64,000 nt of DNA from Bacillota bacterium (GTDB lineage: Bacteria; Bacillota; Clostridia; Christensenellales; CAG-138). The notes below the pieces were generated by a model, which worked only from the letters and a program-made list of their open reading frames with translations, was not told the DNA's origin and searched no databases. The stretch is from contig JAEWUO010000030.1 in the NCBI GenBank assembly GCA_023459335.1, forward strand, positions 1 to 64,000. Direction: 5' to 3'. A program made the translations under genes and the position numbers. This document shows positions 35,396-43,887 of the stretch, piece by piece. The stretch's first letter is position 1. The number at the start of each line of letters is the position of its first letter.

Positions 35396-36361
35396 GTGAA
35401 AACCAAACTCATCGCTCCCGCGCTTTTTCTCGCCCTTGCGCTGGCCGTTTTTTCCGCCTGCGCGCCGGCTGCGGCACAGCCGGCCGCCAGCGGCGGCATC
35501 ACCATCGTCTCCACCGTGTTCCCGTCCTATGATTTCGCGCGGCAGATCACGGCGGGTACCGGAGCGAACATTGAACTGCTGCTCAAACCCGGCGAGGAGG
35601 TGCACTCCTTCGATCCCACAAGCCAGGACATCATCCGCATCCAGAACGCGGATCTCTTTCTCTATGTCGGCGGAGAAAACGACGCGTGGGTGGAAAACGT
35701 GCTCTCCGGCCTCGATAAAGAAGTGCATACGTTTCGCATGATGGACTACGTCACGCTCTACGAGGAGGAACTCGTCGCGGGCATGCAGCCCGAATCGGAA
35801 GAGGAACCGTCGTCCGCGTCCGGCGATGCGCACGAGTGGGACGAGCACGTCTGGACCGCGCCTGTCAACGCCATCGCCATCGTGAAAGCCATGACGACGG
35901 AGCTGATCTCGATCGATCCGGACAACGCGAAAGCCTACCAGGCGAATTCTGACGCGTACGTTTCTCAGCTCGAAGCGCTCGATCAGTCGTTCCGGGACGT
36001 CGTACACAGCGCCGCTCGCAGCACCGTCGTGTTTGCGGACCGTTTTCCCGTACGCTACTTCGTCGAGGAATACGGGCTGAACTATTACGCGGCGTTCCCC
36101 GGCTGTTCCGCGGAGACGGAAGCCTCCGCCGCGACCATCGCCGCGCTGATCGACCACGTAAAGGCGGAGCATATCCCGGCGGTATTTTATATCGAGATGT
36201 CCAACCAGCAGATGGCGGACACCGTCGTGGAAGCGACGGGCGCGAAAAAACTGTTGTTCCACACCTGCCACAACGTGACGCGCGAGGAGTTCGAGAGCGG
36301 AGCCACCTACCTCTCGCTCATGCAGAATAACCTGCTTACGCTGAAACAGGCGCTGAATTAA
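35396..36361 (+). CDS. Metal-binding lipoprotein of an ABC importer (ZnuA/AdcA type)
   Basis: 321 residues from a GTG start behind AAGGAGG. The signal peptide ends in a lipobox (VFSAC, Cys about 22), so Lgt should lipidate it. Mature protein: IVSTVFPSYDFARQI, GEEVHSFDPTS (metal His), a short acidic/histidine loop GDAHEWDEHVW, FADRFPVRYFVEEYG where ZnuA proteins usually have a third His, and IEMSNQQMADT. The DRFP-RYF variant is common in Firmicutes. It captures Zn2+ (or Mn2+) and passes it to the permease. Confidence 0.9.
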   Translation: MKTKLIAPALFLALALAVFSACAPAAAQPAASGGITIVSTVFPSYDFARQITAGTGANIELLLKPGEEVHSFDPTSQDIIRIQNADLFLYVGGENDAWVENVLSGLDKEVHTFRMMDYVTLYEEELVAGMQPESEEEPSSASGDAHEWDEHVWTAPVNAIAIVKAMTTELISIDPDNAKAYQANSDAYVSQLEALDQSFRDVVHSAARSTVVFADRFPVRYFVEEYGLNYYAAFPGCSAETEASAATIAALIDHVKAEHIPAVFYIEMSNQQMADTVVEATGAKKLLFHTCHNVTREEFESGATYLSLMQNNLLTLKQALN

Positions 36362-36400
36362 TCCGCAGCGATACGCACCGTCAGGAGGCGCAAAGGAAAA

Positions 36401-37108
36401 ATGCCATTGATCGAAGTAAACAACGCCTCGTTTCGCTACGACGGAAAGGAGGTCGTGGGCGATCTCAACTTTTCCATCGATCGCGGGGACTACCTCTGCA
36501 TCGTCGGCGAAAACGGTTCCGGCAAGAGCACGCTCGTGAAAGGCCTGCTGGGGCTGAAGGCGCCGCACAGCGGAACGATCTCGTTTGGCGACGGGCTCTC
36601 CGCCCGCGAAATCGGCTACCTGCCGCAGCAGAAGGACAGCCAGCGCGATTTCCCCGCAAGCGTAATGGAGGTCGTACTCTCCGGCACACTGAATTCGCTT
36701 GGTTTGCGCCCGTTTTACTCTCGCGCGCAGCGCGAGATCGCGCTTGCGCAGCTGCGGTGCGTCGGTATGATTCCGCTGCGAAACGCGAGTTTTCGGGAAC
36801 TTTCCGGCGGGCAGCAGCAGCGTGCGCTTTTGGCGCGCGCACTCGCGGCTACGAAGAAACTGCTGATTCTCGACGAGCCGATCGCGGGGCTCGACCCGCT
36901 CGCGACGGCGGATATGTACCGCCTGATTACGCACATCAACCGCGACCATGGCATCACCATCATAATGGTGTCCCATGACCTGAGAGAAGCGGTGCATGAG
37001 GCGAAGCGCATTCTGCATCTGGAGAACCGGCAGCTTTTCTTCGGCACGAGCGAAGAGTACCGTTTGAACGACATCGGCAGGCGGTTTCTGGGAGGTGACG
37101 GAACATGA
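36401..37108 (+). CDS. Metal ABC importer ATPase (ZnuC type)
   Basis: 235 residues. Walker A GENGSGKST, Q-loop YLPQQKDSQRDFPASV, signature LSGGQQQR, Walker B LLILDEPIAGLDP and the H-loop VSHD are complete. The QRDFP motif is typical of zinc/manganese importers. The stop overlaps the start of the permease (ATGA). It energises uptake by the permease below with the lipoprotein above. Confidence 0.93.
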   Translation: MPLIEVNNASFRYDGKEVVGDLNFSIDRGDYLCIVGENGSGKSTLVKGLLGLKAPHSGTISFGDGLSAREIGYLPQQKDSQRDFPASVMEVVLSGTLNSLGLRPFYSRAQREIALAQLRCVGMIPLRNASFRELSGGQQQRALLARALAATKKLLILDEPIAGLDPLATADMYRLITHINRDHGITIIMVSHDLREAVHEAKRILHLENRQLFFGTSEEYRLNDIGRRFLGGDGT

Positions 37109-37938
37109 GCGGCACCATATTGGAAATGCTCTCCTATCCGTTCCTCGTCCGCGCGCTTGTCGTGGGGCTTCTGGTCTCCCTCTGCGCGTCGCTGCTCGGC
37201 GTCAGCCTTGTTTTGAAGCGGTTCTCCATGATCGGGGACGGCCTCTCGCATGTCGGTTTCGGCGCACTGGCTATCGCTTCCGTACTGAATATCGCGCCGC
37301 TGTATCTGGCGATTCCCGTCTGCATCGCGGCTTCGTTCCTGCTCCTGCGCGTCAGCGAGAGCACTCGCATCAAGGGGGACGCGGCCATCGCCATGCTCTC
37401 CGCGGGTTCGCTCGCCATCGGCGTGATGGTCGTTTCCATGACGACGGGTATGAATACGGACGTATATAACTACATGTTCGGCAGCATCCTCTCTCTTTCG
37501 GAGACGGACGCGATCCTCTCCGCGGTTCTCTCCGCGGTCGTGCTCGTATTATTCGTTCTCTTTTATCCGCGTCTGTTCGCGGTTACGTTCGACGAGACGT
37601 TTTCCCGCGCGACGGGCATTCCCACGCGCACCTACAACGCCGCGCTGGCGATTCTCTCCTCCGTCACCATCGTGCTCGGCATGCGCATGATGGGCGCGCT
37701 GCTGATCTCCAGCCTCGTCATTTTCCCCGTGCTGACCGCCATGCGCGCCGGGAAAAAATACATCTCGGTCACCGTGCTTTCTGCGGCGGTCGCGGTCGCC
37801 GGTTTTCTGATCGGTATGGTCGTGAGCTACGTGTTCGAGGCGCCAAGCGGCGCAAGCATCGTCTGCGTCAATATCGCGCTCTTTATCGTCTTCGCGCTCG
37901 CAGGCGCAATCCGGAACGGTATAAAAAAACAATCTTAA
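37105..37938 (+). CDS. Metal ABC importer permease (ZnuB type)
   Basis: 277 residues with eight to nine hydrophobic helices. LVLKRFSMIGDGLSHVGFGALAIA near residues 35-58 is the conserved coupling and metal-path block of ABC-3 permeases. It ends the zinc operon and is followed by a strong terminator. Confidence 0.92.
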   Translation: MSGTILEMLSYPFLVRALVVGLLVSLCASLLGVSLVLKRFSMIGDGLSHVGFGALAIASVLNIAPLYLAIPVCIAASFLLLRVSESTRIKGDAAIAMLSAGSLAIGVMVVSMTTGMNTDVYNYMFGSILSLSETDAILSAVLSAVVLVLFVLFYPRLFAVTFDETFSRATGIPTRTYNAALAILSSVTIVLGMRMMGALLISSLVIFPVLTAMRAGKKYISVTVLSAAVAVAGFLIGMVVSYVFEAPSGASIVCVNIALFIVFALAGAIRNGIKKQS

Positions 37939-37948
37939 CGGTATGTCA

Positions 37949-37982
37949 AAGAGCGGGGGTTGAACCATCAACCCCCGCTCTT
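37949..37982. terminator. Bidirectional terminator, 15-bp stem
   Basis: Stem 37949-37963 pairs with 37968-37982; GC-rich core with AA/TT ends. It separates the zinc operon from the convergent flavodoxin-like gene. Confidence 0.85.
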
Positions 37983-37992
37983 ATGATCCGCT

Positions 37993-38433
37993 TTACTCCT
38001 TCAGCTTGCCCGGCATGGTTCCGGTCGGAATCGTATAGATCCGCGTCACCTTGCAGCCGCGCGCTTCAACGAGCCGCCGCGTCTCCGCGTCGCTGTCCCT
38101 CGGGTCGTTGCCGCCCGCGCAGAGGAAGATCTCGACCTCTTTGCCCGCGGGCAGCAGATCCAGCATCGCATTGAACGCGGGCGCGGGATACGCCGCCCAG
38201 ACGGGGCAGCCCAGATAGACGCGATCGTACGGCGTAAGGTCGAAATCGACCGGCTTTACCTTTGGTTTCCTTCGCTTGATCGCCTGGAAACCGCCGGGGA
38301 TGAACGCCCCGATCAGGCTCCTGTTCTTCTTCTCCCGCACGCGGAAAACGGGCGCGCCCAGCTCCGCGCCGATACGCTCCGCTTCCTTCTTCGTCGACCC
38401 GCCGAATGTGTAATATACGACCGCAGCGCTCAT
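37993..38433 (-). CDS. Flavodoxin-like protein
   Basis: 146 residues; ATG 38433 is chosen since AAGGAG lies 9 bases upstream, inside the longer frame. It has the flavodoxin opening AVVYYTFGGSTKKEAERI (phosphate loop T-x-G-x-T) and YLGCPVWAAYPAPAFNAML, with a CAGGND loop that in related proteins packs on the flavin. A short electron-transfer flavodoxin or a quinone-linked relative; partner not visible. Confidence 0.82.
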   Translation of the reverse strand: MSAAVVYYTFGGSTKKEAERIGAELGAPVFRVREKKNRSLIGAFIPGGFQAIKRRKPKVKPVDFDLTPYDRVYLGCPVWAAYPAPAFNAMLDLLPAGKEVEIFLCAGGNDPRDSDAETRRLVEARGCKVTRIYTIPTGTMPGKLKE

Positions 38434-38504
38434 ACAGTATCGCTCCTTCATCACGAATGTTTTTGCATCTTTGATTATTCTATCACGCCTGCGAAACGAT
38501 GCGC

Positions 38505-38531
38505 AAAAAAAAGAGCGGTTCTGCCGCCCTC
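38505..38531 (-). terminator. Terminator of the oxidoreductase/regulator operon
   Basis: On the minus strand GAG-GG-CGG, loop CAGAA, CCG-CTC is followed by eight T. It lies just after the stop at 38541. Confidence 0.65.
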
Positions 38532-38540
38532 GATTGAATG

Positions 38541-39212
38541 TTATTTGCCGTTGATCCGCGCGCGGTACTCGTCCGGCGGAAACATCGGCGCGTCCAGAAT
38601 CGCCTGCGTCCCGGCTGAGATCCGCCCCGTTTCCTTAAATTCCGCGCCCGCGCGCCTGACGATGCTCAGATATGCGTCCGCGACTGGTTTCGCCTCCGGG
38701 ATGCCAAGCAGCGGCGCCTCGACGCAGTAGATCGCGGGGCAATCCCTGCTGAACATCCGCGTAAACGCAAACTCCAGCCCGTCGAAGTTGTTCGTCCGGT
38801 CGGGAAATCCGCAGCCGGAGATCAGCATGACCTGCGTATGGATCGGCTGCCTGCCCTGATGATAACTCGATCCTTCCCCATCCACTTCCACGCCGGGCAT
38901 GGAGAGCGGCAGCAGCCGGTCAAAGAGGGCCTTGCAGTTGGAAGGAGCGCCATAACAGTACAGCGGCATGGACCAGATTACGAGATCGCTTTCGAGCATC
39001 CGATGTAAAATGCCCGACATATCGTCCTTTTGCGCGCAAACGCCGGGCGTCTTTCGCCAGCAGGCGTAGCACCCGAGGCACGGCTTAACGTCAACCTTCA
39101 TGGTGTCGATGAATTCCGCCGTCTCGCCCATGCCTTCGAGAAACGCGCGGGTAATCTTGAGCGTGTCGCTCCGCTCGCCCTTCGGCGAGCCGTTGATGAC
39201 CAGTATGTTCAT
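38541..39212 (-). CDS. Flavodoxin-family NAD(P)H oxidoreductase
   Basis: 223 residues from ATG 39212 (GGGAAGG upstream). N-terminus ILVINGSPKGERSDTLKI is the FMN-binding loop of NADPH-dependent FMN/quinone reductases; CLGCYACWRKTPGVCAQKDDM (near 50-70) is the CxxC-containing segment of the iron-sulfur flavoprotein group and SMPLYCYGAPSNCKALFDRL the flavin side. The gene starts 10 bases after the HTH-desulfoferrodoxin gene and forms an operon with it, suggesting redox-stress control. Confidence 0.83.
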   Translation of the reverse strand: MNILVINGSPKGERSDTLKITRAFLEGMGETAEFIDTMKVDVKPCLGCYACWRKTPGVCAQKDDMSGILHRMLESDLVIWSMPLYCYGAPSNCKALFDRLLPLSMPGVEVDGEGSSYHQGRQPIHTQVMLISGCGFPDRTNNFDGLEFAFTRMFSRDCPAIYCVEAPLLGIPEAKPVADAYLSIVRRAGAEFKETGRISAGTQAILDAPMFPPDEYRARINGK

Positions 39213-39222
39213 GTTGCCTTCC

Positions 39223-39807
39223 CTAAACCCTTTTCTGAAATAACCCGTGCCGGTTGCAGTAAGCGTATGCAATTCCGCGCTCCGTTATCGGGATGCGCGC
39301 TTCCGCGTTCTGTTCGGGGTAGAGTTTGACCATCTGTACCCTGTTCGGTGTAACGAGCGCGAAAAACGAGATGAAATGCGTCTTCATCATCGGGTGGTCA
39401 ACGCTGATAAAAAGATCGCCTTCGATGCGCTCCATCGCGATCGTATGCATTTCGTCGCCTTCCTCCGCCTCCAGCGGCGGCAGCAGCACGCCGCAGCAGC
39501 TGAATGCGCCTTCGCCGGCGGAGAACAGCGCGTTTCCGCAAACCGGGCAAACGTAAAACTTGCTTTTCAGCATATTGCCGTGGCGGTTTGCGTTTTGGAC
39601 ACATGCGCCGGAGAGCAGTTCCGCGAGCGAAACGCCGAGCGTTTTCGCCAGCGGTTCGATCAGGCTGATGTCCGGCAACCCCCTGCCGGATTCCCATTTG
39701 GAAACCGCCTTGTCGCTGACGAGCAGCTTTTCGGCAAGCTGCTTCTGCGTATATCCTTTTTTCTCCCGCAGCGAACGAATCGTTCCGGCGGTGACATAGT
39801 TGTTCAT
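39223..39807 (-). CDS. XRE-type HTH regulator fused to a desulfoferrodoxin-like domain
   Basis: 194 residues from ATG 39807. Residues 6-62 are a XRE helix-turn-helix (GYTQKQLAEKLLVSDKAVSKWESGRGLPD). Residues 85-106 contain CPVCG and CC, like a rubredoxin/desulforedoxin knuckle. Residues 128-190 match superoxide reductase: VDHPMMKTHFISF (His138, His144) and AYCNRHGLF (Cys184, His187), the ligands of the catalytic Fe centre. The fusion suggests a DNA-binding sensor of superoxide or iron redox state controlling the flavin oxidoreductase gene that follows. Domain calls are by motif; iron binding is inferred. Confidence 0.8.
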   Translation of the reverse strand: MNNYVTAGTIRSLREKKGYTQKQLAEKLLVSDKAVSKWESGRGLPDISLIEPLAKTLGVSLAELLSGACVQNANRHGNMLKSKFYVCPVCGNALFSAGEGAFSCCGVLLPPLEAEEGDEMHTIAMERIEGDLFISVDHPMMKTHFISFFALVTPNRVQMVKLYPEQNAEARIPITERGIAYAYCNRHGLFQKRV

Positions 39808-39892
39808 GCGCGCTCCTCTTTTCTCCCGTGAGCATATCACCGCGCGCCGTTTCCGGCAACCTACGCTGCGTGGACTCATTCAACCATTTAAA

Positions 39893-39923
39893 AAAGCCTC
39901 CGCCTGATTTCGGCGGAGGCTTT
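39893..39923. terminator. Terminator of the FMN-binding redox gene
   Basis: AAAGCCTCCGCC (39893-39904) pairs with GGCGGAGGCTTT (39912-39923); a run of A before it supplies the T tract on the minus strand. Confidence 0.85.
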
Positions 39924-39925
39924 GA

Positions 39926-41719
39926 TCAGCAGGGATTAATCGTCGTCTGCCTCGTCTTCATATTCGTATTCGGTCGAAACCGACTGCGTTGAGCCGCCCG
40001 AGGATCCCGTCGAACCGCCGTTTGCCACGGACGTTGCGCCGGAGACGAGTCAACCCGCACAGTCGATCCCGTTCCGGTGATCCCGGATGCGATGGAAGTA
40101 GCGCCCGAGACGGAATCCACCAGCGCCGACGGAGATAAATAATCGTTCCCCAACGCGTCCAGAATCGCATCCAGAATTCCCCGGCTGCTGTAGGTTGCGC
40201 CGGATACCGTGTCGACCTCCACGCTCTGATGCGCGATCACGCGGTTGATCATCGTATTTTTCGCATGCGCAAAATACCGTTCGTCGTCGTGGTAACTGTC
40301 GATGCGCACGGCCGTGATATACCCGTTTTGAACGGTCACCGTCACGTCGATATTCCCGCGGAAGCCTCTGCCTGTGCCGGAGTAGGACCCGTCCTTGAGC
40401 GAAATCGGGCCCTCGCCGGTCTGTTCCGGCGTCGCGGTCGGCGTAGGTGATGGCGTCGGGGTGGGCGTCGGCGTCAGCGCGGGCGTAGGCGTCAGCGCGG
40501 AATCGTCCGTTTCCACTATGTTGACGTCGGTACCCGCTCTAAGCGCGCCGGAAAGCGCGTCCTTGACCGCGCCGATGATGCCGTTGCTGCTGAAGGTCGC
40601 GCCGGACACCGTGTCGACGGCGACGCTTTGATCCGCGATAATCGCGGGGATGACGGAAGCCTTCGCCTGACTGAAAAATTCGAGATCGTCCCCCGTCGAG
40701 AGCACGGAAACCTCCGTGATATATCCGTTTTGCACGGTTACGGAAACGCTGGTGTTTCCGTGATATCCGGTCGCGCTGCCCGTGAACACGCCGTCCGTAA
40801 ACTGTCCGGCGTTCGCGCTGCTGATGCTGCTCACGCTCGCGGCGACCGCGGTGATCTGCCGCTCGGCGGCCGCGTTTCCCGCGATGTTTCCGGCGTAATA
40901 CATCCCCGCAAGAGAAGCGACCGCAACCGCCGCGGCGAACGCGGGTTTCGGATTTGCCCGCACATTCTCCCTCGGGCAGATTTCCACACAATTCATGCAG
41001 TCGATACATTCAGCGCTCTTCACGACGTCGATGCGGTAAAGCGAAATTCCCATGGAGCAGCGCTTCGTGCAGGCGCGGCAGGGGCCGCAGACCGTGCGCG
41101 GTTTCCGTATTCTGAACAGCCGGAATTTCGACACGACGGCAAACACCGCGCCGAGCGGGCAGAGATAGCGGCAGAAGAAGCGCTCGATCAGCAGAGACCC
41201 AATCGCGATCAGCAAAAGTAAAAACATCCCGATCGAGAGGACGACCGACAGATCCGTCCATCCGCTGAGCTTCGTGAGCATTCCGAAGACTGTCCAGGGG
41301 TTGTTGGCGCCGTTTAAAAGTTCGATTCCAAGCGTCCACACGAAAAAGACGGCGAGCGCTAAAATGACGTATTTTATCTTTTTGAGGAAACGGTCCGCGC
41401 GGGTCCCGACCTTCGGGCGCTGCAATTTCAGCTTTGTGCCAAGATACCAGAAAAAGTCGCCCATCGTGCCGAAGGCGCAGAGGAATCCGCAGAAGAATCG
41501 GCCCATGACCGCCGTGATCAGCAGCATGGACACCGCGAGCACGATCTGTCCCGTCATCGCTGCGGCGTCGAACGAGCCTCCGATGAGCGCGGTATAGATC
41601 GACTTAATCGCCGAAAACGTCGAAATGAAAAGCCCGGGAAACAGGACGAGCGAAAGGCCTTGTATGATCCTTCTCGTCAGCGTCAGGGCTGTTATTTTAT
41701 GAAACAGTTTTTTCTTCAT
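39926..41719 (-). CDS. NapH-like Fe-S membrane protein with two FMN-binding domains; 3' end frameshifted
   Basis: 597 residues. Five to six helices (20-270) enclose NapH/NosR-type signatures GRFFCGFLCAFG and ERFFCRYLCPLG, then two 4Fe-4S clusters (CGPCRACTKRC and CIDCMNCVEICP). After a single helix come two FMN-bind domains of the NqrC/RnfG type, each ending in VDTVSGATxSS, the site where ApbE attaches FMN to Thr; a Thr/Pro linker (TPTPTPTPSPT) joins them. Further SGAT repeats follow. After VRVDS the frame breaks: reading one frame over gives SGATSVANGG and an acidic tail ending at 39936, so a G appears missing near 40046. Probably transfers electrons to extracellular flavins; ApbE is encoded just upstream. 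Confidence 0.87.
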   Translation of the reverse strand: MKKKLFHKITALTLTRRIIQGLSLVLFPGLFISTFSAIKSIYTALIGGSFDAAAMTGQIVLAVSMLLITAVMGRFFCGFLCAFGTMGDFFWYLGTKLKLQRPKVGTRADRFLKKIKYVILALAVFFVWTLGIELLNGANNPWTVFGMLTKLSGWTDLSVVLSIGMFLLLLIAIGSLLIERFFCRYLCPLGAVFAVVSKFRLFRIRKPRTVCGPCRACTKRCSMGISLYRIDVVKSAECIDCMNCVEICPRENVRANPKPAFAAAVAVASLAGMYYAGNIAGNAAAERQITAVAASVSSISSANAGQFTDGVFTGSATGYHGNTSVSVTVQNGYITEVSVLSTGDDLEFFSQAKASVIPAIIADQSVAVDTVSGATFSSNGIIGAVKDALSGALRAGTDVNIVETDDSALTPTPALTPTPTPTPSPTPTATPEQTGEGPISLKDGSYSGTGRGFRGNIDVTVTVQNGYITAVRIDSYHDDERYFAHAKNTMINRVIAHQSVEVDTVSGATYSSRGILDAILDALGNDYLSPSALVDSVSGATSIASGITGTGSTVRVDSSPAQRPWQTAVRRDPRAAQRSRFRPNTNMKTRQTTINPC

Positions 41720-41763
41720 GCAACACTCACTAATAATAGAATTATAAGTTCAAGTTCTGTCTT

Positions 41764-42720
41764 TTATAAAAGCTCAAAATGATCGCGAAGGCCGTCTGTA
41801 CAAAATACGTTCAGCGCGCTGTCTACGAACACCGCCTCCGCGCCCGCATCGCGAACGAGGCGCAGCCCGTCTTCCGCGCCGAGCACGAATACCGCCGTGG
41901 AAAGCGCATCCAGCGCAAGCGCGCTTTGTCCGATCAGCGTCACGCTCCGTAAATCCGACCTGGAGGGATACCCCGTGCGCGGGTCCACAATGTGATGGTA
42001 GCGCACGCCGTCCACCTCGTAATACCTCTCGTAGTCGCCGGAAGTCACCGCGCAGCAGTCCCGGAGCACAACCCGCCCCATCGCATCCCCCGTAAACCGG
42101 TCCGGATGCTGAATCCCGACTTTCCACTCTCCGCCGATCGCGGACACCGTACCGCCGAGGTTGATCAGCGCGCGCGTCACGCCGCCTTCGAGCAGGATGC
42201 GCCGCACCTCGTCCGCCGCATACCCTTTCGCGATGCCGCCGAAATCGACGCTTTGTCCGAACCGCTGAAGGCTTGCCGTGCGCGTCTTCGGATCGAGCCG
42301 AATATCCCCGTCGCAAACGAGCGACAGTGTCTCTTCCACTTCGGCGCGGGCCGGAACGCTGCCGCAGCGCGCATGGATTTCCCATAAGGCGCTGAGCGGG
42401 CGCGTTGTGACGGAGAACGCGCCGCCCGAAAGGCAGGAATACCGTTTGCTCTCGGAAAGAAGCAAAAACGTGTCCCCTCCGACCGGAACGCTCTTTCCGC
42501 CCGCGGCGGCGTTCAGAAGCGAAATTTCGCTGTCCGGCTTGTAAACGGAAAGCGTCTCGTGCAGAGAAAGGATGCGTTCCTTCGCCCGCTTGAGCGCCGA
42601 TTCCGCCGCAGTATCATCGCGGCCGGCAAAAACGCGAATGTCGTTTCCCGTTCCCAGGGCCGTGAATACGGTTGAGAGCGGCGTACGAAAGTACTGCGTA
42701 TCTTCTATCGTTATCTGCAT
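41764..42720 (-). CDS. apbE: FAD:protein FMN transferase
   Basis: 318 residues. ApbE attaches FMN from FAD to a Thr in S/T-G-A-T motifs. Family motifs are present: GGAFSVTTRPLSALWEIH, SVDFGGIAKGYAADEVRRIL, LINLGGTVSAIGG and HHIVDPRTGYPS with TLIGQSALALDALSTAVFVLG. No lipobox, so cytoplasmic unless an unrecognised signal is used. It lies 44 bases upstream of the Fe-S/FMN membrane gene and surely modifies it. No ribosome site precedes the ATG; the promoter position suggests a leaderless mRNA. Confidence 0.92.
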   Translation of the reverse strand: MQITIEDTQYFRTPLSTVFTALGTGNDIRVFAGRDDTAAESALKRAKERILSLHETLSVYKPDSEISLLNAAAGGKSVPVGGDTFLLLSESKRYSCLSGGAFSVTTRPLSALWEIHARCGSVPARAEVEETLSLVCDGDIRLDPKTRTASLQRFGQSVDFGGIAKGYAADEVRRILLEGGVTRALINLGGTVSAIGGEWKVGIQHPDRFTGDAMGRVVLRDCCAVTSGDYERYYEVDGVRYHHIVDPRTGYPSRSDLRSVTLIGQSALALDALSTAVFVLGAEDGLRLVRDAGAEAVFVDSALNVFCTDGLRDHFELL

Positions 42721-42726
42721 AGATTA

Positions 42727-42754
42727 AGTTTACAGGGTAATCGGCATAAGGCAA
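42727..42754 (-). promoter_or_regulatory. Putative promoter of apbE
   Basis: Minus strand TTGCCT (42754-42749), 16 bp, TAAACT (42732-42727), six bases before the ATG. If used, transcription would start at or beside the start codon. Confidence 0.4.
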
Positions 42755-42938
42755 GCACGGAATCGTGGCAATTTGTGAAAAAAAACGAACGAAACGTAGC
42801 ATACACATTAGAATCTTGTGAGAATTACGTTTCTCCGCAATTTTAAGAATAAGTATCAATATTTTCAGGTAGAATATTTAAGAATTTTATTCGGCGGCCG
42901 ATATGCACGCGTCGGAATATTTATACAGTTTTTTGCGA

Positions 42939-42962
42939 GTTTTCCGACGATAACCGGAAAAC
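42939..42962 (+). promoter_or_regulatory. 8-bp inverted repeat upstream of the fumarase operon
   Basis: GTTTTCCG (42939-42946) and CGGAAAAC (42955-42962) flank an 8-base centre; TATTGT at 42965-42970 is a possible -10. A regulator binding here could control the operon. The rest of the 42721-43043 gap is AT-rich without other features. Confidence 0.4.
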
Positions 42963-43043
42963 CGTATTGTAATAAAGGACGATTTATGCGATAATTTGTT
43001 TTTCGGTGCGTTGCTTAAAACTGCCGGGAAAGGGCGTACTGCG

Positions 43044-43883
43044 ATGCGAATCGTCGAGGCTCGGGAATTGATCGAACCTGTGCGCAGGCTCTGTCTGCGC
43101 GCCTGCTGTGACCTGCCGTCGGATGTGGTTTCCGCGCTCGAAACCGCCCGCGCGGGCGAGCGGGAAAACAGCGCCGCGCGGTTCGTGATGGATCAGCTCG
43201 TCGAAAACCAGCGCCTCGCGCGGGAAAAGCAGCGACCGATCTGTCAGGATACCGGAATGGCGGTGGTCTTCGCCGATATCGGCAGGGATGCGCATATCGA
43301 AGGCGACCTGACCGCCGCGGTCAACGAAGGCGTCCGCCTCGCGTATACCGACGGTTATCTGCGCAAATCCGTTCTGGATCCCCTGACGCGCGTAAATACG
43401 GGCGATAATACGCCCGCCGTAATACATATTCAATTTGTCGGCGGAGACCGCGTTCGTCTCACCGTCGCCCCAAAAGGATTCGGCAGCGAGAACATGAGCC
43501 GGTTATGGATGCTTCCTCCCTCGGCCGGCGTGGAAGGCATTCTTACCGCGATCGTAACGTCTGTCAAAGACGCGGGCGCTTCCGCCTGCCCGCCGGTGGT
43601 CGTCGGCGTCGGCATCGGCGGCACGATGGAGTCCTGCGCGCTTCTGGCAAAGAGGCAGCTGCTTCGCCCGCTTGCGGATCGTTCCCCGCGGGAAGACGTC
43701 GCCGCGATCGAACGGGAGGCGCTCTCGCGCATCAACGCGTCCGGCGGCGGCCCGATGGGCTACGGCGGGCTGACCGGCGCGCTGGCGGTGCTTGCCGCCG
43801 CGGAACCCACGCATATCGCCGGGCTTCCCGTCGCGGTCAACCTCCAGTGCCATGCCTGCCGCCATGCAAGCGAGGAGGTGTAG
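43044..43883 (+). CDS. Fumarate hydratase class I (or tartrate dehydratase), alpha subunit
   Basis: 279 residues. The class I fumarase N-terminal domain holds an oxygen-labile 4Fe-4S cluster; the conserved PICQDTGMAVVF (about 75-86), NTGDNTPAVIH, SENMSRLWMLPPSAG, GGTMESCALLAK and CHACRHA segments are all present and provide the cluster cysteines. ATG 43044 has AAAGGG upstream. Together with the beta gene it interconverts fumarate and malate. L-tartrate dehydratase is the main alternative; the purA-purB neighbours, whose pathway yields fumarate, favour fumarase. Confidence 0.92.
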   Translation: MRIVEARELIEPVRRLCLRACCDLPSDVVSALETARAGERENSAARFVMDQLVENQRLAREKQRPICQDTGMAVVFADIGRDAHIEGDLTAAVNEGVRLAYTDGYLRKSVLDPLTRVNTGDNTPAVIHIQFVGGDRVRLTVAPKGFGSENMSRLWMLPPSAGVEGILTAIVTSVKDAGASACPPVVVGVGIGGTMESCALLAKRQLLRPLADRSPREDVAAIEREALSRINASGGGPMGYGGLTGALAVLAAAEPTHIAGLPVAVNLQCHACRHASEEV

Positions 43884-43887
43884 CGCG

